A DNA stretch of 26,686 bases from an uncultured Collinsella sp. (GCA_900762015.1 CAAFEX010000019.1:1-26686), one strand, 5' to 3'; positions 14,382-22,631 are shown, counted from the first letter of the stretch. Program-made: numbers and translations. The notes: generated by a model from the letters alone, not told the origin.

Positions 14382-16391
14382 ATGGCTAAGTTTGACATCA
14401 TCGCCGCCACCGGTTGCCCGACCGGCATTGCGCACACCTTCATGGCGAAGGAAGCGCTGGAGAAGGCAGCTGCCGAGCGCGGTCTGACCATTAAGGTCGA
14501 GACTCATGGCCAGGTCGGTGTCGAGAACGAGCTCACCAAGAGCGAGATCGCTGGCGCCAAGGCCGTTGTCGTCGCAGCCGATAAGGATGTCCAGGCTGAG
14601 CGTTTCGCCGGCAAGCCCATGGTTTCCGTTGGTGTTTCCAAGGCCCTGTCCGTTGAGGCCGCCGGTAAGCTGATTGACCGCGCGCTCGCCGCTAAGGGCG
14701 ACAGCACGGTTGCAGCCGCTGCCGATGTCGAGGACGAAGTCGAGGAGAAGGAGTCCATCGGCCACGTCATCTATAAGCACCTCATGAACGGCGTCAGCCA
14801 TATGCTGGTCTTCGTCGTTGCCGGTGGTGTCCTGACCGCCGTTTCGTTCCTGTGGGGCATTACGTCCTTCGATTCGACGGCGTCTGACTACAACAGCTTT
14901 GCTGCGATGCTCAAGATCATCGGCGGCATCGCCATGAACCTTATGGTTCCGGTGCTTTCCGCCTACATCGCCGAATCCATCGGCAAGCGCCCGGCGCTCG
15001 TCCCCGGCTTCGTTGCCGGTATGATCGCCATCCAGGGCCTGCCTGTTAACGCCGAGACCGGCATGATCGACGCCGGTGGCGCCGGCGTGGGCTTCGGCTT
15101 CCTGGGCGGCATCGTTGGCGGCTTCCTCGCCGGCTATGTCATCCTGCTGCTCGAGAAGGTCTTTGCCGGCCTGCCCAAGAACCTGGACGGCCTCAAGGCT
15201 ATCTTCCTGTATCCGCTGTTCTCGACGGCTATCGTCGGCCTGGTCATGCTCGGCATTTCCGGCCCCATGGCTGCCATCAACACCGCCATGATGGACTTCC
15301 TCAAGGGCCTGTCCGCCTCTGGCGCCGTTGTCTTGGGTCTTGCCATTGGCTGCATGTGCGCCTTTGACATGGGCGGCCCGGTCAACAAGGCTGCTTACGT
15401 CACCGGTACCGCTATGCTCACCGAGGCTCTGGCCGCCGGTGTTGGCACCGATACCTACAACTTCGGCACCAACTTCATGGCTGCCGTCTCCGCCGCCTGC
15501 ATCGTTCCGCCGCTGATCACCACCTTTGCCGTCGTTGTCGGCAAGAAGTACTTCAGCCAGGAGGATCACGACGCCGGTGTCGTCAACCTCATCCTTGGTT
15601 GCACCCACATCACCGAGGGCGCCATTCCGTTCATGACCAAGAACATCTGGCCCGTCATGCCCATCATGATGCTCGGTTCCTCTATCGCTTCGATCCTGAC
15701 CATTATGTTCAACGTTCACGATCCGGCGCCTCACGGTGGCTTCCTGGTCCTGCCCGTTGTTGAGAACGGTCCGCTGTGGGTCCTCGCGATCCTCATCGGC
15801 GCTGTGGTCGGTGGCATCCTGTTCGTGGCCTTCAAGAAGTATGACTTCGAGAAGAACCAGAAGGCCGCTCCTGCCGCTCCCGCCAAGCCGGTCGAAGCCC
15901 CCAAGGCCGCTGCCGTCGAGGCTCCCAAGGCCGAGGCTTCCGACTTCGTGAAGGTCGAGAATGTCTTTGTCGCCGAGGACTTCGCTTCTCGTGACGAGGC
16001 CCTGAGCTTCGTTTCCAACCAGGCCGTCAAGGCCGGTATCGCCAGCGACGCCGACGCCGTGATGAACGCCTTCCTGGCCCGCGAGGCCGAGGGCACCACG
16101 GGCATGATGGAGGGCTTTGCCATCCCGCATGCCAAGTCCGACGCCATTACCGAGGCTGCCGTCATCGTCGTCAAGGACGAGTCCGGCGTGACCGGTTGGG
16201 ACACCATGGACGGCGCTCCCGTCAACGTGGCTATCGCCCTGCTCATCCCCGGTGCCCAGGCCGGTACCACGCACCTCAAGATCCTGTCCAAGGTCGCCGA
16301 GGCGCTCATGGACGAGGACTTCCGTGCCACTGTCAAGGGTTCCACCGACGCCGCCGAGATCGCCAAGACGATCAACGCCCGCCTGGTCTAA
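14382..16391 (+). CDS. fruA: Fructose-specific PTS permease, EIIBCA
   Basis: This 669-residue membrane protein should import fructose while phosphorylating it to fructose 1-phosphate. The EIIB domain (about 1-100) has the phosphocysteine in AATGCPTGIAHTFMA (Cys12). EIIC (about 126-490) is strongly hydrophobic and includes GKRPALVPGFVAG and AFDMGGPVNKAAY, typical of fructose-family EIIC. An Ala/Pro linker (about 490-523) leads to EIIA (about 525-669), with the phosphohistidine in FAIPHAKSDAI (His583). The order B-C-A differs from the A-B-C order of many Firmicutes. AAGGAGG lies five bases before the ATG at 14382; an in-frame start at 14310 would read through the leader hairpins. The neighbouring kinases favour fructose over mannitol or mannose as substrate. 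Confidence 0.93.
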   Translation: MAKFDIIAATGCPTGIAHTFMAKEALEKAAAERGLTIKVETHGQVGVENELTKSEIAGAKAVVVAADKDVQAERFAGKPMVSVGVSKALSVEAAGKLIDRALAAKGDSTVAAAADVEDEVEEKESIGHVIYKHLMNGVSHMLVFVVAGGVLTAVSFLWGITSFDSTASDYNSFAAMLKIIGGIAMNLMVPVLSAYIAESIGKRPALVPGFVAGMIAIQGLPVNAETGMIDAGGAGVGFGFLGGIVGGFLAGYVILLLEKVFAGLPKNLDGLKAIFLYPLFSTAIVGLVMLGISGPMAAINTAMMDFLKGLSASGAVVLGLAIGCMCAFDMGGPVNKAAYVTGTAMLTEALAAGVGTDTYNFGTNFMAAVSAACIVPPLITTFAVVVGKKYFSQEDHDAGVVNLILGCTHITEGAIPFMTKNIWPVMPIMMLGSSIASILTIMFNVHDPAPHGGFLVLPVVENGPLWVLAILIGAVVGGILFVAFKKYDFEKNQKAAPAAPAKPVEAPKAAAVEAPKAEASDFVKVENVFVAEDFASRDEALSFVSNQAVKAGIASDADAVMNAFLAREAEGTTGMMEGFAIPHAKSDAITEAAVIVVKDESGVTGWDTMDGAPVNVAIALLIPGAQAGTTHLKILSKVAEALMDEDFRATVKGSTDAAEIAKTINARLV

Positions 16392-16427
16392 TCCCCCAGC
16401 TCGCGAATAACATCGCCCCCTGTAATA

Positions 16428-16463
16428 AAGGCGAGGACTCCACCCGGAGCCCCCGCCTTTTTT
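16428..16463 (+). terminator. Intrinsic terminator after fruA
   Basis: AAGGCG, GG and CTCC on the left arm (16428-16441) pair with GGAG, CC and CGCCTT on the right (16446-16459), with two internal A-C mismatches. A run of six T residues ends the hairpin. Confidence 0.85.
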
Positions 16464-16472
16464 CATTCCTTT

Positions 16473-16549
16473 CTGTAAGGTGCGTTGAAATAGGGACCGT
16501 TTAAACGTTTCAACTGCAAAATCAGTCCCTATTTCACCGCAACTTGCAG
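16473..16549. repeat. Palindromic intergenic repeat, 25-base arms
   Basis: The left arm (16473-16497) and the reverse complement of the right arm (16525-16549) match at 22 of 25 positions, around the core GTGAAATAGGGAC. The 27-base middle includes the palindrome CGTTTAAACG. A related partial copy is at 25159-25190. The form resembles a small palindromic repeat or miniature element. Confidence 0.7.
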
Positions 16550-16650
16550 AAGGGCATAGAGGGAACTGCCCATTGAGTCTTTGTCGCGAACAGATCCTCA
16601 GCCAGAATTCCGTTCCGCCGATATTGCTCTGGACCGACCGAGTTTCCGCA

Positions 16651-16669
16651 GCTCGCCCGCCGGGCGAGC
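16651..16669. repeat. GC-rich perfect hairpin upstream of ptsH
   Basis: GCTCGCCC (16651-16658) pairs perfectly with GGGCGAGC (16662-16669) over a three-base loop. No T-run follows on either strand. Its role is unknown. Confidence 0.5.
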
Positions 16670-16808
16670 GCAGGGATACGACATCTGTCCAACAATTCGT
16701 GCGAAACACAATGAAAAACCGTTTGATGTGAGTTAATATAAACAACGTCGTGAATCTGACTCCTGCCACATGCATGACAGGGGTTAAACACAAAAAAAGG
16801 AGTCAACT

Positions 16809-17072
16809 ATGGTTTCTGAGAAGGCTACCCTCGTTAATCCTCAGGGTCTGCACATGCGTCCGGCTGGTCTGTTCGCCTCCACCATGGGCAAGTACGCCTG
16901 TGACGTGACGGTCGTCACCCCCGAGAAGGAGGTCAACGGCAAGTCCCCGATGGCCCTCATGGCTGCTGGTATCCCCTGCGGCACCGAGGTCGAGGTCAAG
17001 TGCGACGGCGCTGACGAGGCCGAGGCTCTGGCTGCTGCCATCGAGCTCATCAAGAGCGGTCTTGGCGAGTAG
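16809..17072 (+). CDS. ptsH: Phosphocarrier protein HPr
   Basis: HPr passes phosphate from Enzyme I to EIIA domains of the PTS. The 87-residue protein has the active histidine in GLHMRPAG (His15) and the regulatory serine in NGKSPMALM (Ser46), the HPr kinase target in Gram-positive bacteria. Both are at the canonical positions. AAGGAG lies six bases before the ATG. Only a hairpin-containing gap separates it from ptsI. Presence of Ser46 suggests, but does not prove, an HPr kinase elsewhere in the genome. Confidence 0.97.
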   Translation: MVSEKATLVNPQGLHMRPAGLFASTMGKYACDVTVVTPEKEVNGKSPMALMAAGIPCGTEVEVKCDGADEAEALAAAIELIKSGLGE

Positions 17073-17117
17073 AACTCAAACGGGTCGCATGTTGAACAAC
17101 TAAGTTCATATTTGGGG

Positions 17118-17153
17118 GCGCAGTGACCTGTTTTAAGGTAGCTGCGCTCTTTT
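17118..17153 (+). terminator. Terminator-like hairpin between ptsH and ptsI
   Basis: GCGCAG (17118-17123) pairs with CTGCGC (17142-17147), with an inner ACCT/AGGT stem, and TCTTTT follows. It could be a partial terminator giving more HPr than Enzyme I transcript. Confidence 0.7.
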
Positions 17154-17205
17154 GTCATGGATATGGCAAAACGCTTTATCACATGACACGGAGAGAGGAA
17201 TGGGA

Positions 17206-18909
17206 ATGTATCAGGGAGTCAACGCTTCCGAGGGCATCGGTATCGGCACCGTCATGGTCGCCGTCGATCCCGACTTGACGTTTGAGCCGCACGAGGTTGC
17301 TGATTCGGCAGCAGAGAAGGAGCGCTATCAGACCGCTCTTTCGGTCTTCTGCGAGAAGACCCAGGCTCAGGCCGACCACATGAAGGAGACGGTGGGCGAG
17401 GCCGAGGCCGAGATCATGAGCGGACACATTGTCCTGGCTCAGGATCCGGGCATGACCGACGCCATCAACGCCGCCATTGACGGCGGCACCTGCGCCGAGC
17501 AGGCGCTCATGGACACCTCGACCATGTTCGAGAACATGTTCCTGTCCATGGACGACGAGATGTTCCGTCTGCGCGCGGCCGACATCGCCGACATCCGCAC
17601 CGGTATTCTGGCTGAGCTGCTGGGCAAGGAGGTCGTCGACCTCTCCGTCCTGCCCGAGAATACCGTCGTTGTCGTGCACGACCTCACGCCGTCCATGACC
17701 GCCACGATCGATAAGGCCCATGTTGCCGGTATCGTCACCGAGACCGGTGGCCGCACGTCGCACTCCGCGATCATCGCGCGCGCCCTTGAGATCCCGGCTG
17801 TCCTTTCGGTTGCCAACAGCTGCACCGCACTGCGCAACGGCATGACCGTTGTCGTTGACGGTGGCAAGGGTATCGTTGAGGCCGATCCCGATGAGGAGAC
17901 GCTCGCCGCCTACACTGCCAAGGCCGAGGCTTTCGCTGCCGAGAAGGCGGCTCTCGAGGCTTTCCGCGGCAAGCCGTCCGTGACTGCCGACGGCATCAAG
18001 AAGATCATTGCCTGCAACATCGGCAACCCCGATGACGTGCCCAACGCGCTCGATCACGACGCCGAGGCTATCGGTCTTTTCCGCTCTGAGTTCCTGTTCA
18101 TGGACTCTGCTGAGCTTCCTTCCGAGGAGGAGCAGTTCAACGCCTACCGTAAGGTCGCCAGCGCGCTCAAGGGTGCTCCGGTCATCATCCGCACGCTCGA
18201 TGTGGGTGGCGACAAGGAGATTCCGTATCTGCATATGGTCAAGGAAGACAACCCCTTCATGGGCTTCCGCGCCGTGCGTTACTGCCTGGCCAATCCCGAT
18301 CAGTACAAGGTCCAGCTCCGCGCTCTGCTGCGCGCTAGCGCCTTCGGTGACGTCAAGATCATGATCCCGCTCGTCACCTGCGTCGAGGAGGTCTTGGCTG
18401 TCAAGGAGCTCGTCGAACAGTGCAAGGCCGAGCTGACCGAAGAGGGTCGCAAGTTCAACGAGAACATCGAGGTCGGCATCATGGTCGAGACGCCCGCCGC
18501 TTCGCTGCTCGCAGACCGTCTGGCCGAGGTCGCCGACTTCTTCTCCATCGGCACTAACGACCTGATCGGCTACACCATGTGCGCCGACCGTGGTAACGAC
18601 ACCATCTCCAACCTGTACCAGGTTTACTATCCCGCCGTGCTCCGCTCGCTCAAGAACATCATCGAGAGCGGCGTGAAGGCCGGCATCATGGTCGGTATGT
18701 GCGGCGAGGCCGCTGCCGATCCGCTGCTCGAGCCGCTGCTGATCAGCTGGGGCCTGGAGGAGTTCTCGATGAGCGCTCCGTCGATCCTGCGCGCCCGCAA
18801 GACCATCAGCCAGTGGACCAAGGCCGAGTGCGACGAGCTCGCCGAGAAGGCACTCGCCTGCAACACCGCCGCCGAGGTCAAGGCACTGCTCGAGTCCGCA
18901 GCTCGCTAA
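17206..18909 (+). CDS. ptsI: PTS Enzyme I (phosphoenolpyruvate-protein phosphotransferase)
   Basis: Enzyme I takes phosphate from PEP and gives it to HPr. The 567-residue length is standard. The N-terminal domain begins YQGVNASEGIGIG. The phosphohistidine lies in ETGGRTSHSAIIARA (His186), and the C-terminal TIM barrel has FRSEFLFMD, IIRTLDVGGDKEIPY and the catalytic cysteine in GMCGEAAADP (Cys499). Start 17206 is preferred over the in-frame ATG at 17200, because GAGAGAGG ends at 17198 and gives sensible spacing only to the later start. It follows ptsH after a terminator-like hairpin and precedes a fruK-like gene. Confidence 0.97.
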   Translation: MYQGVNASEGIGIGTVMVAVDPDLTFEPHEVADSAAEKERYQTALSVFCEKTQAQADHMKETVGEAEAEIMSGHIVLAQDPGMTDAINAAIDGGTCAEQALMDTSTMFENMFLSMDDEMFRLRAADIADIRTGILAELLGKEVVDLSVLPENTVVVVHDLTPSMTATIDKAHVAGIVTETGGRTSHSAIIARALEIPAVLSVANSCTALRNGMTVVVDGGKGIVEADPDEETLAAYTAKAEAFAAEKAALEAFRGKPSVTADGIKKIIACNIGNPDDVPNALDHDAEAIGLFRSEFLFMDSAELPSEEEQFNAYRKVASALKGAPVIIRTLDVGGDKEIPYLHMVKEDNPFMGFRAVRYCLANPDQYKVQLRALLRASAFGDVKIMIPLVTCVEEVLAVKELVEQCKAELTEEGRKFNENIEVGIMVETPAASLLADRLAEVADFFSIGTNDLIGYTMCADRGNDTISNLYQVYYPAVLRSLKNIIESGVKAGIMVGMCGEAAADPLLEPLLISWGLEEFSMSAPSILRARKTISQWTKAECDELAEKALACNTAAEVKALLESAAR

Positions 18910-18927
18910 TTTGGTATCAGAGGTAAC

Positions 18928-18955
18928 CGCGTGGTTGGAATGGGCCGGCCACGCG
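18928..18955 (+). other. Hairpin between ptsI and the first fruK-like gene
   Basis: CGCGTGG (18928-18934) pairs with CCACGCG (18949-18955) over a 14-base loop that contains GGCCGGCC. No T-run follows. It may mark mRNA processing or act as a weak stabiliser; no promoter is evident in this 73-base gap. Confidence 0.45.
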
Positions 18956-18982
18956 CCCTCACATATACAGGGGGTACTGTAA

Positions 18983-19915
18983 ATGTTCTACACGCTAACC
19001 GCTAACCCGGCTGTCGACATGACGGTTTCGAGCTCTCCGCTCGAGCCCGACGAGAACGTCCGCACCGGCTCGGCCAGCTACACGGCTAACGGCAAGGGCC
19101 TCGACGTGTCCTTCGCCTTTAAGAAGATGGGCGTCGACACCGTCGCGCTCGGCTTCTTCGCTGGCTTCACGGGCAAGTTCATCGTCGAGGAGGTCATGAA
19201 CCTGGGTTGCCTCTGCCGCCCGGTCTGGACCGACGGTATCACGCGCATTAACACCTACGTCAACGATGGCCAGCACGAGTACGGCATCCTGAACCCGGGT
19301 GCTCCGATCACGCCGCAGCACCAGGAGGAGCTCTACAACATCCTGGACACCGCGGGAGACCTTGAGTGCCTGATCGTCTCCGGCTCCGTGCCTCCCAAAG
19401 CTACGCCCGACTTCCTGGCTCAGGTCATGGAGCACGCTCAGGCCCGTGGCGCCGACGTCGTCCTGGACCTGTCCTCCGACAAGCTCAAGGAGCTCGCTCA
19501 CAAGAAGCCGCTGCTCATCAAGCCGAACCATCACGAGATGAAGGCCATCTTCGGCGTGCCGGTCGACACCGACGACGAGGTCCGCGTTGCCATGAAGCTG
19601 GCTCACGAGGCTGGCGTCCAGAATGTGCTGCTCACCCGTGGTAGCCGCGGTGACGCTTACTTCTCCAACGGCGAGGACATCTGGTATGCCAAGCGTGAGT
19701 TCAACATCAAGCTGGTCTCTTCCGTCTGCGCCGGCGACTGCACCCTCGCTGCGTTCCTGCACAAGTGGTACTGGGATCGCGACAACGTCGAGGAGGCCAT
19801 GAAGCTCGCTATGGCCACCGGCGCCAACGTTGCCGAGTCCGTCGGCATCGGCGACTTCGGCCACGTCGATGAGTACAGCAAGCGCGTTGCTGTCCGCAAG
19901 CTCGATCGTCAGTAA
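18983..19915 (+). CDS. PfkB-family kinase, 1-phosphofructokinase-like (first copy)
   Basis: This 310-residue sugar kinase resembles FruK, which phosphorylates fructose 1-phosphate to fructose 1,6-bisphosphate. It starts with FYTLTANPAVDMTV. The substrate-binding segment reads ANGKGLDVSFAFKKMG, where the usual asparagine of GKGxNV is aspartate. DGITRINTYV and LIVSGSVPP are kept. The ATP and catalytic region reads SSVCAGDCTLAAF: the catalytic Asp is present, but the GAGDS motif has become CAGDC. AGGGGGT precedes the ATG. It follows ptsI with no clear promoter, so it may belong to the same transcript. Given the changes in two motifs, tagatose 6-phosphate or another sugar phosphate is possible. 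A strong terminator follows. Confidence 0.82.
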   Translation: MFYTLTANPAVDMTVSSSPLEPDENVRTGSASYTANGKGLDVSFAFKKMGVDTVALGFFAGFTGKFIVEEVMNLGCLCRPVWTDGITRINTYVNDGQHEYGILNPGAPITPQHQEELYNILDTAGDLECLIVSGSVPPKATPDFLAQVMEHAQARGADVVLDLSSDKLKELAHKKPLLIKPNHHEMKAIFGVPVDTDDEVRVAMKLAHEAGVQNVLLTRGSRGDAYFSNGEDIWYAKREFNIKLVSSVCAGDCTLAAFLHKWYWDRDNVEEAMKLAMATGANVAESVGIGDFGHVDEYSKRVAVRKLDRQ

Positions 19916-19943
19916 TCGAAACGCGACATATTCGTGCGCATGC

Positions 19944-19974
19944 GGCGCCCCGGTTTCGGCTGGGGCGCCTTTTT
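19944..19974 (+). terminator. Intrinsic terminator after the first fruK-like gene
   Basis: GGCGCCCC (19944-19951) pairs perfectly with GGGGCGCC (19962-19969), followed by TTTTTG. This is one of the strongest terminators in the window and separates the two fruK-like genes. Confidence 0.92.
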
Positions 19975-20063
19975 GTTCCGCCATGGGGGAGAGGTGTCCT
20001 GCCGTACTTCATCGCTTCCACACCGTTCGCCGAGTTGTCCTAGCCTTTTACCGATACGTGGAA

Positions 20064-20069
20064 TATACT
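20064..20069 (+). promoter_or_regulatory. -10-like element of the second fruK-like gene
   Basis: TATACT lies 35 bases before the start, after the upstream terminator, so an independent promoter is expected. A -35 hexamer is not evident at normal spacing. CTTTCA overlaps it (20068-20073), like the repeats upstream of fruA. Confidence 0.4.
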
Positions 20070-20103
20070 TTCATTAACACGTTGCTTCGTGAAAGGAACA
20101 TTC

Positions 20104-21036
20104 ATGATTTATACGCTCACTGCAAATCCCGCCATTGACTACAACATCGCCTGCGACGGTCTTGCTGCCAACACCGTCACGCGTACCCGCAACGCCGTCT
20201 ACACGCCCAACGGTAAGGGCCTCAACGTCTCGTTTACGCTTGACCACTACGGTGTCGACACCACGATCCTGGGCTTCTTTGCTGGCTTCTCGGGCGAGTT
20301 TATCGTCAAGGGCGCCGAGGCCCTGGGCGTGCCCGTCAAGCCCGTGTGGACCGACGGCATCACGCGCGTCAACGTGTTCCTCAATGCCGGCCCCGACACC
20401 GAGTACAACATGGTCAACGCCGGTGCCGCCATCAACGAGGCCAACGAGCAGGAAATGTTTGAGCTTATCGATTCGCTCGATGACATGACCTGCCTGGTCA
20501 TCAGCGGCTCGCTGCCCCCCAACACCTCCGAGGGTTTCCTTGCCGAGGTGCTTCGCCGCGTTAAGGCAAAGGGCGCCGAGTTCGTCCTCGACATCTCAAG
20601 CCATCAGCTGGCAGACCTCATTGCCATGGAGCCGTTGCTCATTAAGCCCAATGACGACGAGCTGCTCGATATCTTTGGCATTAAGGTGAGCGGTGGCGAC
20701 GATGAGTCCGTCAAGGTCGCCATGGCGGAGCTGCATGCCAAGGGCGCCAAGAACGTGTTGCTGACCCTCGGCGGTGCCGGTGCATACTTCTCCAACGGGG
20801 AGCACATCTGGTTTGCCAACCGCACCTTTGAGGTCAAGCTGCTGTCGACGGTCTGCGCCGGCGATTCCTCGCTCGCTGCCTTCCTGTCCGTGTGGCACGA
20901 TGCCCCCGAGCGTGTTGAGGACGCTCTGCGCCTCTCGATGGCCACCGGCGCCAACGTGGTCGAGTGCCCGGGTCTGGGCGATTTTGCCAAGGTCGATGAG
21001 TATCAGAAGGGCATCGCCATCCGTCAGGTCTGCTAA
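20104..21036 (+). CDS. fruK: 1-phosphofructokinase (PfkB family, second copy)
   Basis: This 310-residue kinase is a clear paralogue of the preceding gene and keeps more FruK features. It begins IYTLTANPAIDYNI, has the intact substrate motif PNGKGLNVSFTLDHYG, DGITRVNVFL and LVISGSLPP. The catalytic region is STVCAGDSSLAAF, with CAGDS in place of GAGDS. LLTLGGAGAYFSNG is closer to the FruK consensus than the LLTRGSRGDAYFSNG of the first copy. It should convert fructose 1-phosphate made by the EIIBCA permease to fructose 1,6-bisphosphate. The ATG at 20104 has GAAAGGA upstream; an in-frame GTG at 20089 would include that site. It is its own transcription unit between two terminators. Confidence 0.87.
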   Translation: MIYTLTANPAIDYNIACDGLAANTVTRTRNAVYTPNGKGLNVSFTLDHYGVDTTILGFFAGFSGEFIVKGAEALGVPVKPVWTDGITRVNVFLNAGPDTEYNMVNAGAAINEANEQEMFELIDSLDDMTCLVISGSLPPNTSEGFLAEVLRRVKAKGAEFVLDISSHQLADLIAMEPLLIKPNDDELLDIFGIKVSGGDDESVKVAMAELHAKGAKNVLLTLGGAGAYFSNGEHIWFANRTFEVKLLSTVCAGDSSLAAFLSVWHDAPERVEDALRLSMATGANVVECPGLGDFAKVDEYQKGIAIRQVC

Positions 21037-21070
21037 CGCAGCGCACGGACCTTGCATCCTTGCTTTGTAG

Positions 21071-21105
21071 AGCACCCGTCTCGGATTGCCGAGGCGGGTG
21101 CTTTT
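21071..21105 (+). terminator. Intrinsic terminator after the second fruK-like gene
   Basis: AGCACCCG (from 21071) pairs with CGGGTGCT (ending at 21102), with further CTCGG/CCGAG pairing inside, followed by TTTT. Confidence 0.9.
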
Positions 21106-21236
21106 CATGTTTGTAGTCGATACCTTGGGATCCAATCGTGCTTGAAGCGCGTTCGCGTGTGCGCCCGCTCTCGTTTCTTGCTAGACTTCTTGGAAACTAT
21201 CAATCGATACGCCCGCAAGTGCAGGAGGCCACAGGA

Positions 21237-22631
21237 ATGTGCAATGTTTCGCTTAACGCTACGCAGCCGTCAGCCGCCTCTCTGCGCGTGCTGAGCGCTC
21301 TTGAGACCGCTGGCCTTGAGGCCTGGTACGTGGGCGGTTGGGTGCGTGATGCCCTGATGGGATGCCCCAGCCACGATGTCGACATGTGCTGCAGCGGCCT
21401 GTGGCATGAGTCCAAGGCGGCACTCGAGGCCGCCGGTATTGCCGTAGTTGAGTCGGGCATTAAATTTGGCGGCATTACGGCTATTTGCGATGGCGAGCGC
21501 ATTGAGGTCACCACCTATCGCCTAGACGGCTTCTATACCGACGGTCGTCATCCTCAGAGTGTGGAGCGCGCCGCTTCGCTTGAGGACGATCTGGCGCGCC
21601 GCGACTTTACCGTCAATGCCATGGCGTGGCATCCCGAGCGCGGCCTTGTCGACCGCTACGATGGCCAGGGCGACCTACACCGCAAGCTGATTCGCGCGGT
21701 CGGTGATCCTAAGCGTCGCTTTAACGAGGATGCCCTGCGCATGTTGCGCGCGGTGCGCTTTGCCTGCCGCCTAGACTTTGTGATTGAGCCCGAGACCAAG
21801 CGTGCCCTTGCCGAGTGCGCTCCGCTGCTCGATGCCGTGGCGCGCGAGCGCGTGGGTATTGAGCTTGAGGGCATCCTTTCGACCGGCCACGGGGGAGACG
21901 CCATGCTGCGCTACCCCGAGCTCATCTGCGCCGCCGTGCCCGAGTTGGCAGCGGGTCGCGGGTTTGATCAGCGCAGTGTCTATCATGCGTTTAACGTCTA
22001 CGAGCATATCGCACGTGTGCTGACGGTGGCGGGGGAGTTGGCGCTGTGCGACGGCGTTACACCCTCAATGAGCCTGATGTGGGCGGCGTTTTTGCACGAT
22101 GTGTCCAAGCCTGAGTGTTTCACGGTCGATCACGCCGGCAGCGGACATTTCTACGGTCATCCCGAGCTCGGCGCCAAGAAGGCGCGCATCATTATGGATC
22201 GCCTGGCGCTTTCGCACGATTTGGTTCGCGACGTGTGCCTACTCATCAAGTATCACGACAAGCCGCTGCGTCCCGAGCGCTCCTGCCTGCTCAATATGAT
22301 GCGCGCGCTTTCGGGCGAGGGCGTCGATACGCCGCGTCTGATTGACGAGCTCATGGATCTTAAGCGTGCCGATACGCTCGGTAAGGCCCCGTCGTGTTTC
22401 TATTACGTCGAGACGATTGAGGAGATGCGCGCGCTGGCGCACGAGCTGCTGGAGGCGGGGGAGCCCTATACGCTCAAGATGCTCGCCATCAACGGCGGCG
22501 ACCTGATCCGTGCCGGAGTCAAGCCCGGGCCGGAACTGGGGCAGCTACTCAACTCCGCCCTCGACGCCGTGATCGAAGACAACATCCCCAACGAGCGCGA
22601 AGCTCTTTTGGTCCGTCTCAACTTGAATTAG
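21237..22631 (+). CDS. cca: CCA-adding tRNA nucleotidyltransferase
   Basis: This 464-residue enzyme adds or repairs the 3' CCA of tRNAs. The class II nucleotidyltransferase head has YVGGWVRDAL (33-38 core) and the metal-binding HDVDMCC (Asp47 and Asp49). RRDFTVNAMAW and NEDALRMLRAVRFACRL follow, which bind the nucleotide and tRNA. A C-terminal HD domain contains FLHDVSKPE and GHFYGHPELGA, so the protein may also have phosphohydrolase activity. Start 21237 has AGGAGG eight bases upstream; a longer frame from 21138 lacks a site and adds an unconserved leader. Both tRNA-Glu genes just downstream already encode CCA, so here it would act mainly in repair or on other tRNAs. Confidence 0.95.
   Translation: MCNVSLNATQPSAASLRVLSALETAGLEAWYVGGWVRDALMGCPSHDVDMCCSGLWHESKAALEAAGIAVVESGIKFGGITAICDGERIEVTTYRLDGFYTDGRHPQSVERAASLEDDLARRDFTVNAMAWHPERGLVDRYDGQGDLHRKLIRAVGDPKRRFNEDALRMLRAVRFACRLDFVIEPETKRALAECAPLLDAVARERVGIELEGILSTGHGGDAMLRYPELICAAVPELAAGRGFDQRSVYHAFNVYEHIARVLTVAGELALCDGVTPSMSLMWAAFLHDVSKPECFTVDHAGSGHFYGHPELGAKKARIIMDRLALSHDLVRDVCLLIKYHDKPLRPERSCLLNMMRALSGEGVDTPRLIDELMDLKRADTLGKAPSCFYYVETIEEMRALAHELLEAGEPYTLKMLAINGGDLIRAGVKPGPELGQLLNSALDAVIEDNIPNEREALLVRLNLN

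Larger units (their letters stand above)
16464..16808. other. Gene-free stretch upstream of ptsH
   Basis: No credible gene is seen here. It holds the 25-base inverted repeat at 16473-16549, a GC-rich hairpin at 16651-16669, an A/T-rich zone with a TATAAA at 16737-16742 and the ptsH ribosome site (AAGGAG near 16797-16802). The ptsH promoter probably lies around 16700-16745, but I find no convincing -35. Minus-strand open frames across it have no family features. Confidence 0.6.

Noticed and set aside
14280..16793. An 837-codon open frame on the minus strand opposite fruA
   Set aside because: It is the antisense shadow of a GC-rich gene. Its translation is rich in Gly, Asp, His and Val with no domain, and it crosses the fruA terminator and intergenic repeat.
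16534..16806. A 90-codon minus-strand frame upstream of ptsH
   Set aside because: It runs through the intergenic repeat and GC hairpin, and has no motif or suitable ribosome site.
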